A stretch of 64,000 bases of DNA from Nocardioides daeguensis (GTDB lineage: Bacteria; Actinomycetota; Actinomycetes; Propionibacteriales; Nocardioidaceae): positions 1 through 64,000 of the forward strand of contig NZ_JAHTKU010000008.1 of the NCBI RefSeq assembly GCF_019192965.1, read 5' to 3'. This document shows positions 16,844-25,796 of this stretch, piece by piece. The notes beneath the pieces are model-generated. The model saw only the letters and a list, made by a program, of their open reading frames with translations, ran no database searches and was not told where the DNA came from. Position numbers and translations under genes: made by a program. The stretch's first letter is position 1. Each line of letters begins with the position of its first letter.

Positions 16844-17851
16844 GTGGTCACTGTCGTCGCGCGCGCCCCCGGCCGGGTCAACCTGATCGGTGAGCACACC
16901 GACTACAATGGCGGCCTGTGCCTGCCGTTCGCGATCCAGCTCGCGACGACCGCCACGGTGACCGCTCGCACCGACGACCAGCTGCGGATGACCAGCGCCG
17001 AGGCCAACCCGGCTGACACGACGTGGCAGGCGTACGTCGTCGGCGTGGTCGCCGAGCTGCGCGGGCTCGGCTGGCAGGTCCCCGGTCTCGACATCGCGCT
17101 GACCTCGACCGTGCCGCTCGGCGGCGGCCTGTCCAGCTCGGCAGCGCTGGAGTGCAGCGTGGCGACGGCCATCGCCGGTCTCCTGGGCGTCCCTCTCGAC
17201 GATCGAGCGCGACGCACCCTCGCCGATGCGTGCCGACGGGCCGAGACCGACCACGTCGGTGCGCCGACCGGCGGGATGGACCAGCTCGTCAGCATGCTCG
17301 GCGCCGCCGGGCACGCGCTCCTGATCGACTTCGCGGACCCGGCCACGCCGGCCACCACTCCGGTCGCCCTGCCCGTCACGGCCGACGGCCTCGCGCTGCT
17401 GGTGACCGACACCCGTGTCCGGCACTCGCTCGCCGACGGCGATGGCGGGTATGGCCAGCGCCGGCGCGAGTGCGCCACCGGCGACGCCCGACGGCTTCGC
17501 CACGTCGCCACGGAGAACGACCGGGTGCGAGCCGCTGTGGCTGCGATCGGCGAGCGCGACTGGCGCGAGCTGGGCTTGTTGATGACCGCCTCCCACACGT
17601 CGCTGCGCGAGGACTACGAGGTGTCCGTCCCCCAGCTCGACCTGGTGGTCGACACCGCCCTGTCGAGGGGCGCGATGGGCTCGCGGATGACCGGCGGCGG
17701 CTTCGGCGGCTGCACGATCACCCTCGTCGCGGCCGACGAGGTGGTCGCCGCCCGGGCGGCCGTCGATGCGGCCTACCGCGAGCGGGGTTGGGCGGCGCCG
17801 GTGCACCACGTCGTCGAGCCGGGGCCTGGTGCGCGGGTGCTCAGCCCCTGA
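16844..17851 (+). CDS. galK: galactokinase
   Basis: 335 residues of the GHMP kinase family. It phosphorylates galactose at C1 in the Leloir pathway. The galactokinase signature PGRVNLIGEHTDYNGG is near residues 9-24, the ATP-binding GHMP motif PLGGGLSSSAAL follows, then TGGMDQLVSMLG with the catalytic Asp, and the C-terminal TGGGFGGCTITL. Slightly shorter than E. coli GalK (382). No galT or galE is adjacent, so it is not in a classical gal operon. The GTG start is supported by the immediate start of the conserved motif and by a CAGGAT box six bases upstream. Confidence 0.9.
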   Translation: MVTVVARAPGRVNLIGEHTDYNGGLCLPFAIQLATTATVTARTDDQLRMTSAEANPADTTWQAYVVGVVAELRGLGWQVPGLDIALTSTVPLGGGLSSSAALECSVATAIAGLLGVPLDDRARRTLADACRRAETDHVGAPTGGMDQLVSMLGAAGHALLIDFADPATPATTPVALPVTADGLALLVTDTRVRHSLADGDGGYGQRRRECATGDARRLRHVATENDRVRAAVAAIGERDWRELGLLMTASHTSLREDYEVSVPQLDLVVDTALSRGAMGSRMTGGGFGGCTITLVAADEVVAARAAVDAAYRERGWAAPVHHVVEPGPGARVLSP

Positions 17852-17854
17852 CGT

Positions 17855-17892
17855 GAGCCGGGCCCGCCCTCGCCAGGAGGACGGGCCCGCTC
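17855..17892. terminator. bidirectional terminator between galK and an acyl-CoA dehydrogenase
   Basis: GGGCCCG (17860-17866) pairs with CGGGCCC (17882-17888), with an inner CCTC/GAGG stem and a five-base loop; the outer GAGC/GCTC extends it past one bulged base. It sits between convergent stops at 17851 and 17907. Confidence 0.65.
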
Positions 17893-17906
17893 GCACACCG
17901 ATCAGC

Positions 17907-19124
17907 TCACTTGAGCTCGGCGCTGGACAGTCCCAGGACCCTCCGCGCGACAATGAGCTGCTGAATCTGCTGGGTGCCCTCGAAGATGTCGAGGATCTTG
18001 GAGTCGCGGGCCCACTTCTCGAGCAGCTCCTCCTCGCTGTAGCCGATCGAGGCGCACAGCTCGACGCAGGACAGCGTGACGTCGGAGCCGACCCGGCCGG
18101 CCTTCGCCTTGGCCATCGATGCCTCGAGCGAGTTGGGCTTGCGGTTGTCAGCCATCCAGGCCGCCTGGAGGGTGAGCAGGCGTCCGGCCTCCCAGTCGGA
18201 CTCGAGCTGCAGGAACTTCGCCGCGGCGGCGTGCTGCAGGATCGCGGGCCGGTCGTAGTCGACCTCGATCCCGGCCTCCTTGAGCAGGTCGCGGGTCAGG
18301 TCCAGCGAGGCCCGGGCGCAGCCCACGGCCATCGCGGCGACCAGCGGTCGGGTGTTGTCGAAGGTCGCCATGGCGCCGGCGAAGCCCTGCTCGACGTTGA
18401 TCTCCGGGGATCCGAGGAGGTTCTCCTTCGGGACCCGCGCGTCGGTGAACGTGATCACCGCGGTGTCGGAGGCCCGGATGCCGAGCTTCTCCTCGAGCCG
18501 CTCGACCTTCACGCCCGGCGTGCCCTTCTCGACCACGAACGACTTGATCGCCGCCCGACCGAGGGACTTGTCGAGGGTCGCCCACACCACGATGCAGTCG
18601 GAGCGCTCGCCGGAGGTGACGAAGATCTTCTCGCCGTTGATGACGTACTCGTCGCCGTCGAGGACCGCGGTGGTGGAGATCGCGGCCGAGTCGGAGCCGA
18701 ACGACGGCTCGGTGATCGCCATCGAGGCCCAACGGCCCTTGAAGCGCTCAAGCTGCTCGTCGTTGGCGACCGAGGCGATCGCGGAGTTGCCGAGGCCCTG
18801 GCGGGGCATCGACAGCAGCAGGCCGGTGTCGCCCCAGCACATCTCGGCGACCGAGGTCACCGAGGCCAGGTTGGCGCCGTTCTTGACGGTCTTCTGGTCC
18901 GCGTCGTCGCTGTCACGACGTACGCCGGTCGCACCGGCGCCCTCGCTCGCGCCGGACTCGGAGAGCCCGTCGATCATCGCCGCGAGCATGTCGAGCTCCT
19001 TGGGGTACTCGTGCTCGGCGATGTCGTACTTGCGGGAGATCGGTCGCAGCATGTTCATCGCGACCTGGTGGGCCTGGTCGACCAGCGCCCGGTGCTTCTT
19101 CGGAACTTCCAGGTTGATCGCCAT
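17907..19124 (-). CDS. acyl-CoA dehydrogenase (FadE23-like)
   Basis: 405 residues, full length. Flavin-binding MAITEPSFGSDS and IFVTSGERSD segments. The C-terminal catalytic Glu is in ILDIFEGTQQ, the position used by most medium- and short-chain enzymes. It catalyses alpha,beta-dehydrogenation of an acyl-CoA in the cytoplasm with electrons passed to ETF. The ATG overlaps the stop of the upstream acyl-CoA dehydrogenase by one base (TGATG). The two adjacent, diverged enzymes resemble the fadE24-fadE23 pair of mycobacteria from memory. Adjacent pairs in that group can form heteromeric enzymes. Substrate chain type is unknown. Confidence 0.85.
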   Translation of the reverse strand: MAINLEVPKKHRALVDQAHQVAMNMLRPISRKYDIAEHEYPKELDMLAAMIDGLSESGASEGAGATGVRRDSDDADQKTVKNGANLASVTSVAEMCWGDTGLLLSMPRQGLGNSAIASVANDEQLERFKGRWASMAITEPSFGSDSAAISTTAVLDGDEYVINGEKIFVTSGERSDCIVVWATLDKSLGRAAIKSFVVEKGTPGVKVERLEEKLGIRASDTAVITFTDARVPKENLLGSPEINVEQGFAGAMATFDNTRPLVAAMAVGCARASLDLTRDLLKEAGIEVDYDRPAILQHAAAAKFLQLESDWEAGRLLTLQAAWMADNRKPNSLEASMAKAKAGRVGSDVTLSCVELCASIGYSEEELLEKWARDSKILDIFEGTQQIQQLIVARRVLGLSSAELK

Positions 19125-20494
19125 CAGACGAGCACCGTCCCTTCCATGATGCCGATGGCACGCAGGTCGCGGTACCACCGCTCGACCGGGTGCTCCTTGA
19201 CGAACCCGTGGCCACCGAGCAGCTGGACGCCGTCGAGGCCGATCTGCATGCCCTTGTCGGTGCACGCCTTGCGGGCCAGCGCGACCTCGCGGGAGAAGTC
19301 CTTGCCGGCTGCGGCGCGGGAGGCGGCGCGGTAGGTCAGCAGCCGCATGCCCTGCAGCTCGATCGCGATGTTGGCGACCATGAACGCCACGGACTGGCGG
19401 TTGGCGATCGGCTCACCGAAGGCCTCACGGCCCTTGACGTACGGCGTCACGTAGTCGAGCACGGCCTGGGCGGTGCCGACCGCGAGCGCGCACCAGGCCA
19501 GGCGCGAGAGCCGCACGCACTCGGTGTACGTCGAACCGTCGGTCTCGCCGAGGACGGCGTCCGCGGGGACCTTGACGTCCTCCAGGACGAGCTTGGTCAT
19601 CGTCGCGGCGCGCACACCCATGGCCGGGTCGCCCTCGATGGCGAGGCCGTCGGTCGACGACTCGACCAGGAACAGCACGGGCTTGCCGTCGAGGCTCGCA
19701 CCCACGACGAAGAGCTCGGCGCTGTCGCCACGGGCGACCAGGCTCTTGGTGCCGTTGAGGACGTAGCCGTCGGCAGTCTTCGTCGCGGTGGTGGACGGGC
19801 TGAGCACGTCGAAGAGCACGCTCGGCTCGTTGAGGGCGAGGGCGGCGGCCGGGACGCTGCCGTCCTCAGCGCTGAACGCCGGCAGGTAGGTCTGCTGCTG
19901 GGCGTCGGTGCCCCACAGGCCGATCGCGGTGGCGACCGAGCCGGGCGCCAGCGTGGCGACGGCTAGGCCCATGTCGCCCTTGGCGAGGGCCTCGGCGACG
20001 AGGGTGCCGGCCATGGCCGAGCGCTCCTCGGAGACGCCGCCGAGCGCCTCGGGCAGACCCAGGATCGGCAGGCCGATCTCGAGGCTGGCCTTGAGCAGAT
20101 CGTCGGGCGCGGCGCAGGCCTTGTCGGCCTCGGCCGCGGCGGGCCGGACAACCTCCTCGGCGAACTCGTTCACGACGTCGACGAGCATCTGCTCGTCCTC
20201 GCCGGGGGTGAGGTCGAAGACGCCGCTCGCGGCAGCGTTGGTCGGCCGGGTGCCGGGCTGGCCGCCCTTGCCGGCCTTCGCGAACGTGCGGCTCGCGTTG
20301 GAAATGGTCTTGAACCCGGTCCGGGTGACGGAGAAGACCGCCTGCTCGGCCGGCTTGCGCAGGCGGACCTTATCGAGGAGATCGGTCTGGGCGAGCCGGT
20401 TGAGGCCGGCGACGAGGTAGCCGATCGGATCACGGCTCTCGCTGCTCGGAACCCCGTGCTTGCCGCCCGGCTTGAGGTTGCTGATCAGGGACAT
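19124..20494 (-). CDS. acyl-CoA dehydrogenase (FadE24-like)
   Basis: 456 residues. A long N-terminal region of about 75 residues precedes the acyl-CoA dehydrogenase core. The core has GLPEALGGVSEER, then NGTKSLVARGDSAELFVVG and a C-terminal MEGT that supplies a Glu at the catalytic position. The first half is more divergent in the flavin-contact region than the partner gene, so a structural role in a heteromer is possible. First gene of the two-gene operon. The promoter carries a TACATT box seven bases before the ATG, covered by a perfect-armed palindrome. Confidence 0.83.
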   Translation of the reverse strand: MSLISNLKPGGKHGVPSSESRDPIGYLVAGLNRLAQTDLLDKVRLRKPAEQAVFSVTRTGFKTISNASRTFAKAGKGGQPGTRPTNAAASGVFDLTPGEDEQMLVDVVNEFAEEVVRPAAAEADKACAAPDDLLKASLEIGLPILGLPEALGGVSEERSAMAGTLVAEALAKGDMGLAVATLAPGSVATAIGLWGTDAQQQTYLPAFSAEDGSVPAAALALNEPSVLFDVLSPSTTATKTADGYVLNGTKSLVARGDSAELFVVGASLDGKPVLFLVESSTDGLAIEGDPAMGVRAATMTKLVLEDVKVPADAVLGETDGSTYTECVRLSRLAWCALAVGTAQAVLDYVTPYVKGREAFGEPIANRQSVAFMVANIAIELQGMRLLTYRAASRAAAGKDFSREVALARKACTDKGMQIGLDGVQLLGGHGFVKEHPVERWYRDLRAIGIMEGTVLV

Positions 20495-20501
20495 GACACT
20501 A

Positions 20502-20520
20502 AATGTAACTGCGAGTTACA
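20502..20520 (-). promoter_or_regulatory. operator-like palindrome over the leaderless -10 of the acyl-CoA dehydrogenase operon
   Basis: TGTAACT-GCG-AGTTACA (20504-20520) has perfect 7-base arms. The minus-strand -10 TACATT occupies 20502-20507, seven bases before the ATG at 20494. A repressor bound here would block the promoter. TetR-type regulators of fatty-acid genes commonly use such sites; no regulator gene is adjacent. Confidence 0.55.
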
Positions 20521-20565
20521 CATCGCGCTACAGGTGGTCCGAAATCGCGCGGTGTGATCTGGACG

Positions 20566-22044
20566 TCAGTCCATCCGCACCCGGACGGTGGTCCGCGGGA
20601 GGGTGAGCAGCACGCTCCCCGTCCCGCCCCTGCTGGTCCGCGTGGTGACCCGCCGGGTGCCCTCGATGACGAGCGTGCCGCTCTCGAAGGTCGCGGGCAC
20701 GATGAAGACCGTGTCGTCCGACGGGGTGTCCGGCGTGAGGTCCCGGCGGGGGTACGCCGTGCCGTCCGCTGCCTCCAGGTGGAGGTCGGCGAGCTCGAAG
20801 CGACGTGCCCTCCCGTCATCGGGAGTCGTGTAGGTGACGTCGACCGCGAGATAGGCCCGCGCCGGGTCCCGCAGGCCCCGGCTGCCGTCGAAGAAGAACA
20901 GCCGCGCCTCCCCCACGTGGACCGCCCGCACGGCGTCCGGCCCGAGCGGTGCGTCCGCCGTCGGCCGCAGGACGAGGTCGGCGCCGATGGTGGTGCGGGT
21001 GTCCGGGCGCGTGAGCACTGCGATGTTGCGTCCGGTGGCAGCGCCGTCCCTCAGCGAGACCCGTTGGTCGTACCCATCCAGGTCGAGCCGCAGCTCCGCG
21101 CTCGCACCGATCGGCACCGCGACCGCGTACGACGGCCCGCCGGCCGGCAGCGCCACGGACCGTCCGTCGACGACGACCTGCAGCGGCAGGGCCGACCACG
21201 ACCGGCACGGCTCCTCCTGGCAGGGACCGTCCGCCAGCGTGAAGGTCCGCAAGCGGCTCCGCGGGGCGGCGACGAGCGGGCCGTCCTTGCCCGGCACGCG
21301 GTCCTCGAGCCGGAGGCCACTGACCCGTACCCCGCCGGTCCGGCCGGCGATCGTGGCGACCGGCGCACGCGCCGTACCGGTGGCGGTGCTCGGGGAGGTG
21401 GCGACGACCGTGCCGGCGGCCACCACCTGGGCGTCGTCGACGGGGGGCGGCGCTGCGCCGCGGCTGCCCGCGGGGCGGTCGCCGTCGCCCCGGGAGACGA
21501 GCACCGCCACCAGGCCGAGGCCCGCGACGAAGGCGAGGACCAGCGCGAGCAGCACGGCGAGCGCCCAGTTCGGCCCCGACCGGTCGCGCACGTCGGGCGG
21601 CTGCAGCGGCAGCAGCGGGGCCGCGAGCGCCGTGCCGGCGTCGGGGACGACGGTGGGCGTCGCCGCAGGCGGGATGGGGACGAGCGTCAGCGGCGGCGCC
21701 GGTGCACGCACCACCACCTCGGCCTCGTTCACGCGGCCCAGGGCGAACAACAGGGCGGCCAGCGCCCAGCGCGCAGCGTCGACGTCGGTGCCGCCCCGCA
21801 GCTCGGCCAGGCGGCGGGCCTGGGCGTCGAGGGCGCGCCCCGGCTGGGCGCCGTCGCCCAGCTGCGCCAGCACTCGGGCGAGGACGCCCAGCCGGATGGC
21901 GTCGACGAGCAGGTTGACCTGGCCGTCGGTCGTGCGCCCCGTGGGAGCGCGGTCGTCGAACGCGGCTCGGAGGTCCAGCGGGTCCTCCAGGACCGCCGGC
22001 CCCAGCCGGGCGACGAGAGCGGCCAGCTCGTGGTGGGTCTCCAC
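20566..22044 (-). CDS. single-pass membrane protein with N-terminal helical domain, unknown function
   Basis: 492 residues. The N-terminal 105 residues are helical (LVARLGPAVLEDPLDLRAAF, then AARWALAALLFALG) and resemble the small helical domain found in actinobacterial kinase- and Hsp70-like proteins. A Pro/Ala linker and one membrane segment follow (about 145-170, [18 protein letters not shown]). The outer C-terminal 300 residues are beta-rich with a likely disulfide (DGPCQEEPCRS). I recognise no enzyme motif. The GTG at 22044 has a CAGTGT box six bases upstream. The same frame stays open for another 2.5 kb upstream, but that part is antisense to real genes and is not coding. Confidence 0.65.
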   Translation of the reverse strand: METHHELAALVARLGPAVLEDPLDLRAAFDDRAPTGRTTDGQVNLLVDAIRLGVLARVLAQLGDGAQPGRALDAQARRLAELRGGTDVDAARWALAALLFALGRVNEAEVVVRAPAPPLTLVPIPPAATPTVVPDAGTALAAPLLPLQPPDVRDRSGPNWALAVLLALVLAFVAGLGLVAVLVSRGDGDRPAGSRGAAPPPVDDAQVVAAGTVVATSPSTATGTARAPVATIAGRTGGVRVSGLRLEDRVPGKDGPLVAAPRSRLRTFTLADGPCQEEPCRSWSALPLQVVVDGRSVALPAGGPSYAVAVPIGASAELRLDLDGYDQRVSLRDGAATGRNIAVLTRPDTRTTIGADLVLRPTADAPLGPDAVRAVHVGEARLFFFDGSRGLRDPARAYLAVDVTYTTPDDGRARRFELADLHLEAADGTAYPRRDLTPDTPSDDTVFIVPATFESGTLVIEGTRRVTTRTSRGGTGSVLLTLPRTTVRVRMD

Positions 22045-22188
22045 CGCAGCACACTGGCACCGCCGCCGGCCGGCGGAGCCGACGATGGCCAGAGATACCC
22101 AGTTCGCGGGACGGCACCGGCGCCGGGGCGGAACTAGATTCCGAGAGGCCGCTCGGACACCTCTCCGCACGGACATCTGGGGGCTTCC

Positions 22189-23721
22189 ATGAAGCGCATG
22201 CTGCTCGCTGTCGCGCTCGGTGCGGTGCTGCCGCTCGCCGGCGCGGTCCACGTCCCCGCCGCCGCACTCGACCGGACCGTCGTGGTGGACGGGTATGCCC
22301 TCCCGGCCGGCCTGGCCTACGTCACCGCCGCCTGTCCGGGCGGCCAGGAGCGGTCGCCGTACGCGACCTACCGCCAGGGCAGCGTGCTGGGCGACCACGC
22401 CATCGGGTTGGCGTTCGGCGGGGCCACGGGCGGGATGGGCGGGATCGCGGCCTGGGTGCCGGAACCGGCCGGCCTGCTCGACGCCGGGCTGGCGACCTAC
22501 CACCCGAGCGCCCTGCCGGGCGGGTCCGGCCGGGACGGCCAGGTCGTCGTCCAGTTCGACGCGCTCGGCGACGGCTTCCAGTCGGCCTGGCTCGAGGGCC
22601 GCTACGACGTGTCGGACCTCGCCGGCTGGCACTCCGGCGACGACGTCGCCGACATCGCGACCAGCTGGTACTGGTCCGACGACGCCAGCCAGTGGTCCGC
22701 CGGGGACACCCTCGCCGAGGTCGCGGCCCCCTGGGGACCGGACGCGGGCGGTGCCTGGCTGAACTTCGAGCTCGGCTGTCGCGGCCGGGACTTCTTCTTC
22801 GACGACCTCCGGGTCAGGACGACGGCCGGCACGACGACGTACGACTTCGAGGGGGTGCGCACCCAGGCCTTCATCTCGGCGGCGCCGACCCACCACAGCA
22901 CCGCCCTCCAGCGCGGTGTCACCCGGCTGGACCTCGTCAGCGGTCAGGACCACTACCTGCTCGCCGACGCCGACACCCCGGGCGACGGCGTGTGGACCCC
23001 CGGGTACGTCTCCGGCACGGCGACACTGTGGGCGCGGCCCTGGGGCGCCGCCGGGTTCGCTCCGGTGTCGAGCGGCGGCTTCCGGAGCGACACCTACGCG
23101 CACTTCCACATCCGGCCGGACCGGCAGACCGAGTACCAGGTGCGCACCACTGCCGACGACACCTTCGAGGCCGCCTCCTCCGCGACCCTGCTCGTGACGG
23201 TGGCCCGGCAGGTCAAGGCACGCACGCCGGCCACCCGACTGCGCCAGGGGCAGCCGATCCGGGTCAAGGGACACATCGCGCCCGCCGAGCGCGGGATCCG
23301 GGTCACCCTGCAGCGCAAGGTCGGTTCCCGCTGGCGCCCCGTCGACCGGGCGCGCACGGGGCGCGGTGGCCGGTTCGCGCTCGCGGTCCGGGCGAGCTCC
23401 ACCGGGCGGTGGAAGATCCGGGTCGCGGTGGCCGCGGCCCACGGCAACCTCGCGAGCGTCACCGCGACCACCCGGGTCACGGTGCTCCCCCGGCCCGAGC
23501 CGAAGCCGAAGCCGGTCCCGGTGCCGGTGGTGGTGCCGATCCCGGTGACCCACGTCCCCGCCGACGGGGAGAAGGGCACCGTCGCGCCGCCGTCGCACCA
23601 CGGGTCGGGCCGGGCCGCAAGATCTGGGTCCGCCGACGAAGGCGCCCCCGGCGGGACCCCGCCGGCCGCGCCGGACCGCGCGCCGCTGCCGCCGGCGGCG
23701 CTCCCCGATCGGCGGGACTGA
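22189..23721 (+). CDS. secreted beta-rich protein with Pro-rich tail, unknown function
   Basis: 510 residues. An N-terminal signal peptide (MKRMLLAVALGAVLPLAGAV, cleavage near AAA-LD). Residues of about 30-230 are a beta-rich domain with Cys in TAACPGG and ELGCRGRD, which may be linked. An Ig/carboxypeptidase-like module follows (about 340-430: IRVKGHIAPAERGIRVTLQR). The tail is low complexity with KPKPVPVPVVVPIPV. A TAGATT box near 22135 gives a leader of about 40 bases. Divergent from the membrane protein at 20566 and possibly functionally related. No family recognised. Confidence 0.7.
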   Translation: MKRMLLAVALGAVLPLAGAVHVPAAALDRTVVVDGYALPAGLAYVTAACPGGQERSPYATYRQGSVLGDHAIGLAFGGATGGMGGIAAWVPEPAGLLDAGLATYHPSALPGGSGRDGQVVVQFDALGDGFQSAWLEGRYDVSDLAGWHSGDDVADIATSWYWSDDASQWSAGDTLAEVAAPWGPDAGGAWLNFELGCRGRDFFFDDLRVRTTAGTTTYDFEGVRTQAFISAAPTHHSTALQRGVTRLDLVSGQDHYLLADADTPGDGVWTPGYVSGTATLWARPWGAAGFAPVSSGGFRSDTYAHFHIRPDRQTEYQVRTTADDTFEAASSATLLVTVARQVKARTPATRLRQGQPIRVKGHIAPAERGIRVTLQRKVGSRWRPVDRARTGRGGRFALAVRASSTGRWKIRVAVAAAHGNLASVTATTRVTVLPRPEPKPKPVPVPVVVPIPVTHVPADGEKGTVAPPSHHGSGRAARSGSADEGAPGGTPPAAPDRAPLPPAALPDRRD

Positions 23722-23733
23722 CGCTCGCCGCCC

Positions 23734-23739
23734 TAGCAT
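23734..23739 (+). promoter_or_regulatory. -10 element, leaderless, for peptide deformylase
   Basis: TAGCAT ends six bases before the ATG at 23746. Confidence 0.5.
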
Positions 23740-23745
23740 GAACCC

Positions 23746-24351
23746 ATGGCCGACGACCTCGACGACACCACCACGGAGGCCGTGCTGGCGCCGTACGGAC
23801 CGCTGCCGCGCAACGGCCGGGTCCGCCCGATGACCCGCTGGGGAACGCCGGTCATGCACCGCCCCCAGGCTCGGGTCGAGGTCTACGACGACGCCCTGCG
23901 GGAGCTGGCCGCCGACATGGTCGCCAGCATGTACGCCGCCGACGGGGTCGGCCTGGCCGCCTGCCAGATCGGCGAGGACGTGGCGATGTTCGTCTTCGAC
24001 TGCCCCGACGAGGAGGGTCAGCGCGTCGTCGGCGTGGTCTGCAACCCGGTCCTGATCGAGCCCGAGGGCGTCGCCCGGCGGCTCGACGACAGCCTCGAGG
24101 GCTGCCTGTCCTACCCCGGCGCCTTCGTCGACTGCGCCCGGCCCGACTACGCCGTGGTCGAGGGCACCGGCCTGGACGGGCAGCCGGTCCGCTTCGAGGG
24201 CGACGGCCTGCTCGCCAAGTGCCTCCAGCACGAGACCGACCACACCGTCGGCACCGTGTTCGGCGACCGGATCTCCGCCAAGGCGATGAAGAAGCTGCGC
24301 AAGCAGCACGACGCCGCAGCCCAGGACTACCCGCCGGAGTGGCCGACCTGA
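23746..24351 (+). CDS. def: peptide deformylase
   Basis: 201 residues. It removes the N-formyl group from nascent proteins and needs a divalent metal. All three family motifs are present: GVGLAACQIG (67-76), EGCLSYPG with the metal Cys120, and QHETDHTVG (161-169) with metal ligands His162 and His166 and catalytic Glu163. The usual L in the second family position of HExDHL is T here, a mild variation. An N-terminal extension of about 25 residues is longer than in E. coli Def, as is common in actinobacteria. No fmt gene is adjacent. Confidence 0.92.
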   Translation: MADDLDDTTTEAVLAPYGPLPRNGRVRPMTRWGTPVMHRPQARVEVYDDALRELAADMVASMYAADGVGLAACQIGEDVAMFVFDCPDEEGQRVVGVVCNPVLIEPEGVARRLDDSLEGCLSYPGAFVDCARPDYAVVEGTGLDGQPVRFEGDGLLAKCLQHETDHTVGTVFGDRISAKAMKKLRKQHDAAAQDYPPEWPT

Positions 24352-24380
24352 GCCTGACCGGGCACCGCCCGCGCATCGGC

Positions 24381-24386
24381 TAGCGT
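24381..24386 (+). promoter_or_regulatory. -10 element, leaderless, for the esterase
   Basis: TAGCGT ends six bases before the ATG at 24393. Confidence 0.5.
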
Positions 24387-24392
24387 CGGGCC

Positions 24393-25307
24393 ATGCCCGT
24401 CGACCCCTCGCTGGCCGGCCTCCTCGAGGCGATCGCTGCCGGAACGCCCCTGTCCGAGCTCTCCCCCGCCGACGCCCGCGCCGTCTTCCGCGCGATGACG
24501 GTCGACACCCGCCCGCCGCAGAGCCTGGCGCCGGTCGCCTCGATCGAGGACGACAAGGTCGCCGGCGCGGACGGTCCACTGGCGGCGCGCGTCTACCGTC
24601 CCGACGGCGCCGGCCCGTTCCCGACCGTCGTGCTGCTGCACGGCGGCGGCTGGGTGATCGGCGACCTCGACACCCACGCCCCCATGGCCCGGGCGATCTG
24701 CGCCGGCACCGACTCGGTCGTCGTCGCTGTCGACTACCGCCTCGCCCCCGAGGCCCGGTTCCCTGCCGCCGCGCAGGACGCCATCGCCGCGGTCCGCGAC
24801 GTGCAGTCCCGGCTGGTGGAGTACGGCGGCAGCGACGTCCTCGCCGTCGCCGGCGACTCCGCGGGCGGCAACTTGTCGGCGGTCGCCGCCCAGCACGTCC
24901 CCGGCCTCGCCGCCCAGCTCCTCGTCTACCCGGCGACCGACGTCCTCGGCGACTTCCCCAGCCGGGCCGAGAACGCCCACGGCTACTTCCTCGACGAGCC
25001 GACCATGGCGTGGTTCATCGGCTGCTACGCGGACGCCGACACCGACCTCACCGACCCGCGTCTCTCCCCGCTGCGCGGCGAGCTCGCCGGGCTTCCGCCG
25101 GCGGTCGTCGTCACCGCAGAGTTCGACCCGCTCCGCGACGAGGGCGTGGCCTACGCCGACGCGCTGGCGGCGGCCGGCGTACCGGTCCGGCAGACGACCT
25201 ATCCGGGGCTGATCCACGGGTTCTTCGACATGGGTCCGTGGTCGGCGCGCTGCCAGGACGCCGTCGACGACACGATCGCGCAGTTCGCGGAGCTGTTGCG
25301 GCGCTGA
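24393..25307 (+). CDS. alpha/beta-hydrolase, hormone-sensitive-lipase type esterase
   Basis: 304 residues. Oxyanion motif HGGGW (83-87), nucleophile in GDSAGGN (Ser156), acid in EFDPLRDEG and catalytic His in GLIHGFFDMG, all in the order of the HSL/esterase-lipase IV family. These enzymes hydrolyse short acyl esters in the cytoplasm. No signal peptide. It stands alone behind the deformylase gene with its own leaderless box. It could act on esters made by Baeyer-Villiger enzymes elsewhere in the window, but nothing links them directly. Confidence 0.87.
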   Translation: MPVDPSLAGLLEAIAAGTPLSELSPADARAVFRAMTVDTRPPQSLAPVASIEDDKVAGADGPLAARVYRPDGAGPFPTVVLLHGGGWVIGDLDTHAPMARAICAGTDSVVVAVDYRLAPEARFPAAAQDAIAAVRDVQSRLVEYGGSDVLAVAGDSAGGNLSAVAAQHVPGLAAQLLVYPATDVLGDFPSRAENAHGYFLDEPTMAWFIGCYADADTDLTDPRLSPLRGELAGLPPAVVVTAEFDPLRDEGVAYADALAAAGVPVRQTTYPGLIHGFFDMGPWSARCQDAVDDTIAQFAELLRR

Positions 25308-25310
25308 GCC

Positions 25311-25796
25311 TCAGCCGCGGTGACTCGGCAGCACGCAGGCGGTGTCCAGGCCGAGCACGCGGTTGAGCCTCCCGAAGGCCAGCCACGAGCCCAGGCACAT
25401 GGACAGCTCGACGATCTCGCGGTCGGAGTAGTGGATGCGCATCCGCTGCCAGAATCCGTCGTCGATGCCGTGGTGGTCGAGGGCGTACCGCTCGGCGTAC
25501 TCCGCGGCGAGGCGGGTCCGGTCATCGAGGTCGCGGGTGGTGCGCCACGCCTCGACGGCGCGGTCGAAGGTGTCCTCGACCTTTTTGCCGTCGCGTTCGG
25601 TGCGCCAGTCCTGGCAGAACAGGCAGCCGTTGATCTGGGCAATCCGCAGGCGCGCGGCCTCGAACTCGCGCAGCCCGAGGGTGCTGTGCTCGTAGACGCT
25701 CATCGCGAGCGTCGCCGCGGCCGGCCCGATGCCGGGGACCAGCTCCCCCCAGACGTAGGTGATCGGGTCCTTGCCGTCGGGGATGTCGAGGAACAT
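25311..25796 (-). CDS. AhpD-like / carboxymuconolactone-decarboxylase family protein
   Basis: 161 residues of mostly helical AhpD-like fold. The redox motif is C-L-F-C (in INGCLFCQDWR), about residues 58-61, matching the CxxC of AhpD-type peroxidase partners. The conserved His is in YALDHHGID. No decarboxylase-specific residues are visible, so a thiol-redox or peroxide role is the better guess. The ATG overlaps the stop of the DapB-like gene by one base (TGATG), so the two are co-expressed. Confidence 0.8.
   Translation of the reverse strand: MFLDIPDGKDPITYVWGELVPGIGPAAATLAMSVYEHSTLGLREFEAARLRIAQINGCLFCQDWRTERDGKKVEDTFDRAVEAWRTTRDLDDRTRLAAEYAERYALDHHGIDDGFWQRMRIHYSDREIVELSMCLGSWLAFGRLNRVLGLDTACVLPSHRG

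Noticed and set aside
20566..24579. A single 1337-residue minus-strand protein
   Set aside because: Only 20566-22044 looks coding. The upstream part is antisense to the secreted protein and deformylase genes, is Arg/Pro/Gly-rich and has no fold motif.
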